The position numbers were made by a program, and so were the translations under genes. A DNA stretch of 10,015 nucleotides from JAFNAG01 sp964353465 (GTDB taxonomy: Bacteria > Acidobacteriota > UBA6911), in the NCBI GenBank assembly GCA_964353465.1, contig CAYGWQ010000208.1, forward strand, positions 1 to 10,015, in the 5' to 3' direction. The notes below the pieces were generated by a model, which searched no databases, was not told the DNA's origin, and was given only the letters and a program-made list of their open reading frames with translations. Of this stretch, positions 5,828 through 10,015 are shown in pieces; position 1 is the first letter of the stretch; each line of letters begins with the position of its first letter.

Positions 5828-6811
5828 ATGAGTTACGTTTTTGGCCCCCTGCCTTCGCGGCGCTTGGGGCAATCGCTCGGCGTGGATCCGCTGCCGTTGA
5901 AAATCTGCAACTGGAACTGCGTTTATTGCCAGCTTGGTCGAACCATGCCGCTCGCCAATGAACGCCGCGAATACTTCCCGCGTGCGAGCATCCTGGCTGA
6001 AATCCGCCTGGCTCTGGCTGCGCACAAACCGGGTGCCATCGACTGGGTGACGTTCGTCGGCTCGGGCGAGACAACCCTGCATGCCGGCATCGGATGGCTT
6101 ATCCGGCAGGTAAAAAGCCTGACCGACATCCCTGTGGCCGTGATCACCAATGGGTCTCTGCTCCACCTGGAGGAAGTCCGGCAGGAGCTGCTGGTCGCCG
6201 ATCTGGTAATGCCGTCGTTCGATGCCGGAAGTGATCCGCTGTATCGCCGAATTAATCGCCCGTGGCCGGGATTGAGTTATCAGTCGCTGTTGGAGGGGCT
6301 GATCGCATTTCGCAAGGAATATTGCGGCCGGCTGTGGATTGAGGTCATGTTGATGCGGGGCATTAATGACAGCGAGGAGGCTCTCCAGGACATTGCCGCC
6401 GCCCTGCAGCGCATACAGCCGGACCAGATACACATCAACCTTCCCAGCCGGCCGCCGGCAGAGCCATCTGTCCAGCTCCCGGACGACGAAGGGCTCAGGA
6501 GAGCGGCAGCCATTCTTGGCGGCCGTGCCCAGGTCGTGCAGCCTTCCAGCGGTGGTTTTGACCTGTCATCATGCGATCATATTGCCGATGCGGTCGTTGC
6601 CATCATCACCCGGCATCCGATGCGCGAGGAAGAGCTGCGACGCACGCTCGAGCGCTGGTCACCCGGCCAGGTGGAGGAGGCTCTGCAGGAGCTCGCGGCC
6701 AGCGGCGCGGCCCAGGTCGTGGAACGGCACGGCGAACGGTTTTGGAGCGCCGCCGGCTGCCGGTTCCCCTCGGTAGCCACTCAAGATTGCGGCGATCACG
6801 GAACGCGTTGA
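5828..6811 (+). CDS. Radical SAM protein, bacterial TYW1-like (COG0731 type)
   Basis: A 327-residue radical SAM protein. It starts MSYVFGPLPSRRLGQSLG, the typical opening of the bacterial group annotated as wyosine tRNA(Phe)-imidazoG37 synthetase-like. The radical SAM cluster motif is C27-x3-C31-x2-C34 (KICNWNCVYCQLG), which holds a 4Fe-4S cluster that cleaves S-adenosylmethionine. A GSGE motif (78-81) matches the SAM amino-group-binding GGE-type strand, and TFVGSGETTLH is well conserved in the group. The barrel extends to about residue 225. Residues about 258-310 (HPMREEELRRTLERW to GERFW) look like a winged-helix domain. AGAGGA ends ten bases before the ATG. Bacteria generally lack the rest of the wyosine pathway, so the real substrate is unknown; annotation as tRNA modification should not be taken literally. 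It stands alone, converging on sucB with a 22-base gap. Confidence 0.88.
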   Translation: MSYVFGPLPSRRLGQSLGVDPLPLKICNWNCVYCQLGRTMPLANERREYFPRASILAEIRLALAAHKPGAIDWVTFVGSGETTLHAGIGWLIRQVKSLTDIPVAVITNGSLLHLEEVRQELLVADLVMPSFDAGSDPLYRRINRPWPGLSYQSLLEGLIAFRKEYCGRLWIEVMLMRGINDSEEALQDIAAALQRIQPDQIHINLPSRPPAEPSVQLPDDEGLRRAAAILGGRAQVVQPSSGGFDLSSCDHIADAVVAIITRHPMREEELRRTLERWSPGQVEEALQELAASGAAQVVERHGERFWSAAGCRFPSVATQDCGDHGTR

Positions 6812-6833
6812 GACAAGCGGGCGCCGCCTTCGG

Positions 6834-8102
6834 CTAATTTTCCAGGAGCAGCTCTTCCGGATTTTCAATCAGGTCCTTGATATGTTTCAAGAAGCGGACT
6901 GCCTCCAGGCCGTCAACGATTCGGTGGTCATAGCTGAGAGCTACGTACATGATCGGGCGGACTTGCACCTCACCTCCGATGCTCACGGGCCGTTCTTCAA
7001 TCCTGTGCAGGCCCAGGATGCCCACCTGGGGCGGGTTGAGGATAGGCGTGGAGAGCAGGGAGCCGAAGACGCCGCCGTTGCTGATAGTGAAAGTGCCGCC
7101 GCGCAGGTCTTCCAGCGTCAGGGTGCCGTCCTCGGCCTGGCGGGCATAGGCCTTGATCGCCTGCTCCAGCTCGCCGAACGACATGCAATCCGCATTGCGC
7201 AGCACCGGTACGACCAAGCCGCCGGGAGCGCCCACTGCCACTCCGATGTCGTAGTAGTGCTTGAGCACCATCTCATCCCCCTGGATTTCTGCATTCAGGC
7301 GCGGGAAGATCCGCAGTGCGGCGATTGCGGCTTTGACAAAGAAGGAGACGATGCCGAGGTTCACGCCGTATCGTTCCTTAAAAGAGTCCTTGTGCCGCCG
7401 GCGCATCTCCATGACGGCGTTCATGTCGATGTCGTTGAAAGTGGTAACCATGGCGGCGGTCCGCAGAGCATCCACCAGGCGGCTGGCGATGGTGAGGCGG
7501 CGGCGGGACATGCGAATCCGCTCTTCCCGGCGCTCCCCCCTGGCTGAAGTCGGCGGAGCCGCAGCCACGGTCCCCTGTGACGGCACCGGCTCTGCTTTAG
7601 CCTCGCCTTTCAGGACGTGCCGCTCTACATCGGCCGGCGTTATGGGCGCGCCTTCGATGGCGGAGCGGACCTGATGCAGGTCGACCCCTTTTTCGCGCGC
7701 CGACCTCCGTGCTGAAGGAGTCGCCCGCGGGGCTGCTGTCGCAGCTGCGGCCTGCGCATCCTGAACCGGCTTAGATCTCGGCCGGGGCGAGTCTTTCGCA
7801 GGAACCTTCTCGGGGAGGGGGCTCGGGACTACCAGGGGCTGTTCCGCCCCGGCCTTGGGACCGGCCATCTCCTCGATTACGGCGAGCACATCGCCGATCT
7901 TTACGGTCTCGCCCTCCTTCCTCTCAATCCGAAGCAGCCTGCCGCTTTGGGTTGCGCCGACCTCCAGATTCACTTTCTCGGTTTCCAGCTCCAACACCAC
8001 CTCGCCAACCTCGACGAAGTCCCCCTCGGACTTATGCCAATGGCCGACCGTGGCCTCGATGACCGATTCTCCCAGTTGGGGCACAACAAGATTCACGGGC
8101 AT
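6834..8102 (-). CDS. sucB: 2-oxoglutarate dehydrogenase E2, dihydrolipoyllysine succinyltransferase
   Basis: E2 core of the 2-oxoglutarate dehydrogenase complex: it takes the succinyl group from E1 on a swinging lipoyl arm and passes it to CoA. Lipoyl domain 1-76 with lipoylation site K43 in ELETEKVNLEV; Pro/Ala-rich linker about 82-126; peripheral-subunit-binding region about 127-164 (ATPSARRSAREKGVDLHQV to ITPADVERHV); second linker 165-195; catalytic acyltransferase domain about 196-422 with the signature SYDHRIVDG (H393, D397). The length, 422, is normal for bacterial SucB. The E3/E1-binding region lacks the usual GTGxxGR loop, having RSAIEGAP instead. Start ATG at 8102 is preceded by GAGAGAG seven bases upstream and is 18 bases after the sucA stop, so the two are cotranscribed. 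It is SucB rather than pyruvate E2 because of the sucA partner. Confidence 0.95.
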   Translation of the reverse strand: MPVNLVVPQLGESVIEATVGHWHKSEGDFVEVGEVVLELETEKVNLEVGATQSGRLLRIERKEGETVKIGDVLAVIEEMAGPKAGAEQPLVVPSPLPEKVPAKDSPRPRSKPVQDAQAAAATAAPRATPSARRSAREKGVDLHQVRSAIEGAPITPADVERHVLKGEAKAEPVPSQGTVAAAPPTSARGERREERIRMSRRRLTIASRLVDALRTAAMVTTFNDIDMNAVMEMRRRHKDSFKERYGVNLGIVSFFVKAAIAALRIFPRLNAEIQGDEMVLKHYYDIGVAVGAPGGLVVPVLRNADCMSFGELEQAIKAYARQAEDGTLTLEDLRGGTFTISNGGVFGSLLSTPILNPPQVGILGLHRIEERPVSIGGEVQVRPIMYVALSYDHRIVDGLEAVRFLKHIKDLIENPEELLLEN

Positions 8103-8120
8103 GATAATTCTCTCTCAGTC

Positions 8121-10015
8121 TTATCTCTTGATCCGAACCATATCTTTCTGGCCGACTTCGAGCCTGGGATTGTAGGCTTGGCGCACGATAGCTTCCTGGT
8201 TATACGCATGTCTGGCCGACGAGCCTTCCGCCGGACTGGAACTACGGTCTCTGCCGATGTAGCGCAGAGGCCAGCGCCCCTGAATCAGCCTGCGGAGAAG
8301 CGGGCCGGCGAACTCCCAGGCACCCATGTTTTCAGGCTCCTCCTGCAGCCAGACCACCTCTTCCAGATTGGGATAGCGGTTGAGAACCAGGTTGAGGTCT
8401 TCTTGTGGGAAGGGATAAAGCTCCTCAACGCGGCAAATCGCAACGGTCGGGCTTTTCTCCCGGTAGCTGCTGCTCACCAGGTCGACATAGATCTTGCCGC
8501 TGCAAAGAATCAAGCGGTTGACTCGTCCTGGAGTACGGTGGGCTTGCGCATCATCGATCACGTGCTGCCAGCTTCCCTCGGTGAGGTCGCGCAGCGAAGA
8601 TGCCACCAGCGGGTGGCGCAGCAGGCTTTTCGGCGTCATCACGATCAGCGGCAGGGGATCGATTTCCAGCAGGCTTGCCTGTCTGCGCAGCAGATGAAAG
8701 TATTGGGCCGCGGTCGTGCAATTGGCGATCCGCGCATTAGTGCCCGCCGCGATCTGCAGGAATCGCTCCAAACGGGCGCTCGAATGGTCGGGCCCCTGGC
8801 CTTCGAAACCGTGCGGCAGCAGCAGCACCAGGGATGGTGTCAGTCCCCACTTGGATCTGGCTGAGAAAAGAAACTCATCGATCATCACCTGCGCCCCGTC
8901 GATGAAATCCCCATACTGGGCCTCCCAAAGCACAAGGCGGCCCGGTTCCTGCAGGCTGTAACCATATTCGAAGCCAACGGCGGCATTCTCGGTAAGTGCG
9001 CTGTTGTGAATTTCGAAGGCGGCCTTGGCCTGGGGCAGAGCTTGCAGCGGCACGAACCTCTTCCCGGTCTTTGCGTCATGGAGCACATAGTGCCGCTGAC
9101 TGAACGTGCCGCGTTCAATGTCCTGGCCGGTCATGCGGACGGCGATGCCGTCCTGCAGGATGGCCGCGAGCGCCAGCTCTTCGGCTGTAGCCCATTGGAT
9201 GGTCTTTGCGTCCGGGTCATCGAGGGCCTCCCGGCGCCGTGCGCGCGCCCGCTCCAGTTTGCTATAGACGGAGAATGCCTGCGGGAGTTGCAGGAGCGCT
9301 CCGTTCAGCTCCCGCAAGCGCTCGGCCGAAACCGCGGTCCGGACTTTGTTCGCAGCGCCTGCAGGGGGGTGAGTCGGAGTGGGCTCTTCCAGCACCTCTT
9401 CCGGACGGAGCTCTGTCCATGCTTTCCGAAATTCCTCCGTCTGCTTGCGAACCAGCTGGTCGGGGAGTTCGTTCTCGGCCAATCCTCTTTCGATCAGAGT
9501 CCGGGCCCAGATCTCCCGCACCGTCGGGTGCTGCTCGATCTTCCGGTACAGGAGGGGCTGCGTGAAACGGGGTTCGTCTGTCTCATTATGGCCGTAGCGC
9601 CGGTAGCCGACCAGATCGATGAGAAAGTCCCGGTGAAAACGGGCTCGATAGGCGAATGCCAGGCGTGCGACCTCGATGCAGGCTTCCGGAGCGTCGGCAT
9701 TGACGTGAACAATCGGGATCTTGAAACCGCGGGCCAGGTCGCTGGCGTAGAGCGTGCTGCGCGCTTCCTCCGGTGTGGTGGTATACCCCAATTGGTTGTT
9801 GGCGATAATGTGGATGGTGCCTCCGGTCGTGTACCCCGGAAGCCTTTCAAAATTAAGGGATTCTGCAACCACCCCTTGACCGGCAAAACTGGCGTCGCCA
9901 TGGATAAGGACAGGGAGGGTCAGCATGGGATCGAAGCTTGGCGGCCCGGAGCGTCCCACATCCGTGCCGGCCGCTCTGGCCATGCCTTCCACCACCGGAT
10001 CGATCGCTTCAAGGT
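8121..10015 (-). CDS. sucA: 2-oxoglutarate dehydrogenase E1 (5' end outside window)
   Basis: Thiamine-diphosphate-dependent E1 that decarboxylates 2-oxoglutarate and reductively succinylates the lipoyl group of SucB, in the TCA cycle. The visible 631 residues cover about two thirds of a normal protein of 900-950; the frame continues through the right edge (reading LEAIDPVVEGMARA at the edge, matching the family HLExxxPVVxG), so GTG at 9995 is not the start. Diagnostic blocks: IHGDASFAGQGVVAE, the GDA cofactor/Mg region; IIANNQLGYTT; STLYASDLARG; IHVNADAPEA; DLVGYRRYGHNETDEP; and in the transketolase-like C-terminal part MTGQDIERGTFSQRH, ALTENAAVGFEYGYS, LLLPHGFEGQGPDHSSARLE and QEEPENMGAWEF. 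No broken motif is seen. It is the first gene of a sucA-sucB pair on the minus strand. Confidence 0.96.
   Translation of the reverse strand, partial: LEAIDPVVEGMARAAGTDVGRSGPPSFDPMLTLPVLIHGDASFAGQGVVAESLNFERLPGYTTGGTIHIIANNQLGYTTTPEEARSTLYASDLARGFKIPIVHVNADAPEACIEVARLAFAYRARFHRDFLIDLVGYRRYGHNETDEPRFTQPLLYRKIEQHPTVREIWARTLIERGLAENELPDQLVRKQTEEFRKAWTELRPEEVLEEPTPTHPPAGAANKVRTAVSAERLRELNGALLQLPQAFSVYSKLERARARRREALDDPDAKTIQWATAEELALAAILQDGIAVRMTGQDIERGTFSQRHYVLHDAKTGKRFVPLQALPQAKAAFEIHNSALTENAAVGFEYGYSLQEPGRLVLWEAQYGDFIDGAQVMIDEFLFSARSKWGLTPSLVLLLPHGFEGQGPDHSSARLERFLQIAAGTNARIANCTTAAQYFHLLRRQASLLEIDPLPLIVMTPKSLLRHPLVASSLRDLTEGSWQHVIDDAQAHRTPGRVNRLILCSGKIYVDLVSSSYREKSPTVAICRVEELYPFPQEDLNLVLNRYPNLEEVVWLQEEPENMGAWEFAGPLLRRLIQGRWPLRYIGRDRSSSPAEGSSARHAYNQEAIVRQAYNPRLEVGQKDMVRIKR

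Noticed and set aside
5558..6433. 291-codon minus-strand ORF over the cysteine-rich and radical SAM genes
   Set aside because: Spans parts of two well-supported plus-strand genes and shows no family motif.
6823..6840. Possible terminator between the convergent radical SAM and sucB genes
   Set aside because: Only a 4-bp GCCG/CGGC stem followed by TAATTTT, which overlaps the sucB stop; too weak to call.
7947..8864. 305-codon plus-strand ORF across the sucB-sucA junction
   Set aside because: Antisense to two strongly identified enzymes; translation has no recognisable domain.
1..10015. CRISPR array, tRNA, rRNA, integrase or phage genes
   Set aside because: No regularly spaced direct repeats, tRNA-like cloverleaf or recombinase motifs were found by eye.

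Overview
The window is GC-rich bacterial DNA with densely packed genes on both strands. It carries a complete lipoylated 2-oxoglutarate dehydrogenase E1-E2 pair (E1 cut by the right edge), several NtrB/NtrC-style two-component proteins, and long palindromic intergenic repeats. This mix fits an Acidobacteriota-like or deltaproteobacterial-type genome. That placement is an inference from gene style; there is no rRNA or marker gene to confirm it.

Left part (1-5121): a signalling cluster. A plus-strand protein, open at the left edge, ends in a receiver domain. Facing it on the minus strand, in transcription order, are a single-domain response regulator (5121-4675), a receiver-histidine kinase protein (4669-3431), a short ORF (3419-3279) and a membrane-bound Cache-HAMP histidine kinase (3260-1248). 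The genes are nearly contiguous and probably form one operon, from a candidate promoter at 5207-5180. None of the four signalling proteins has a visible DNA-binding output domain.

The most unusual observation is that the membrane kinase is flanked by what look like pieces of a [NiFe]-hydrogenase operon. Just upstream, the 46-codon ORF resembles an internal part of a sulfhydrogenase-type (group 3b-like) small/delta subunit. Just downstream, overlapping the kinase stop codon, is the N-terminus of a HycI/HybD-like hydrogenase maturation protease. It lacks a start codon, has an apparent one-base frameshift, and is cut off by a palindromic repeat. In intact operons of this kind the large-subunit gene follows the small-subunit gene, so the kinase occupies roughly the place where that gene would be expected.

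The gap 745-1129 between the convergent left-hand genes contains no convincing intact gene. It holds two different large imperfect inverted repeats (756-836 and 1034-1112), each with 25-26 bp arms, which look like REP/MITE-type elements. A set of mutually exclusive small hairpins lies between them.

Middle (5122-6811): a divergent promoter region with a small dyad, then two plus-strand genes: a cysteine-rich uncharacterised protein (5280-5669) and a radical SAM protein of the bacterial TYW1-like COG0731 type with a C-terminal winged-helix-like region (5828-6811).

Right part (6834-10015): sucA (5' end outside the window) and sucB on the minus strand, 18 bp apart, converging on the radical SAM gene. 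They encode E1 and E2 of the 2-oxoglutarate dehydrogenase complex of the TCA cycle. No lpd or sucCD follows sucB within the window.
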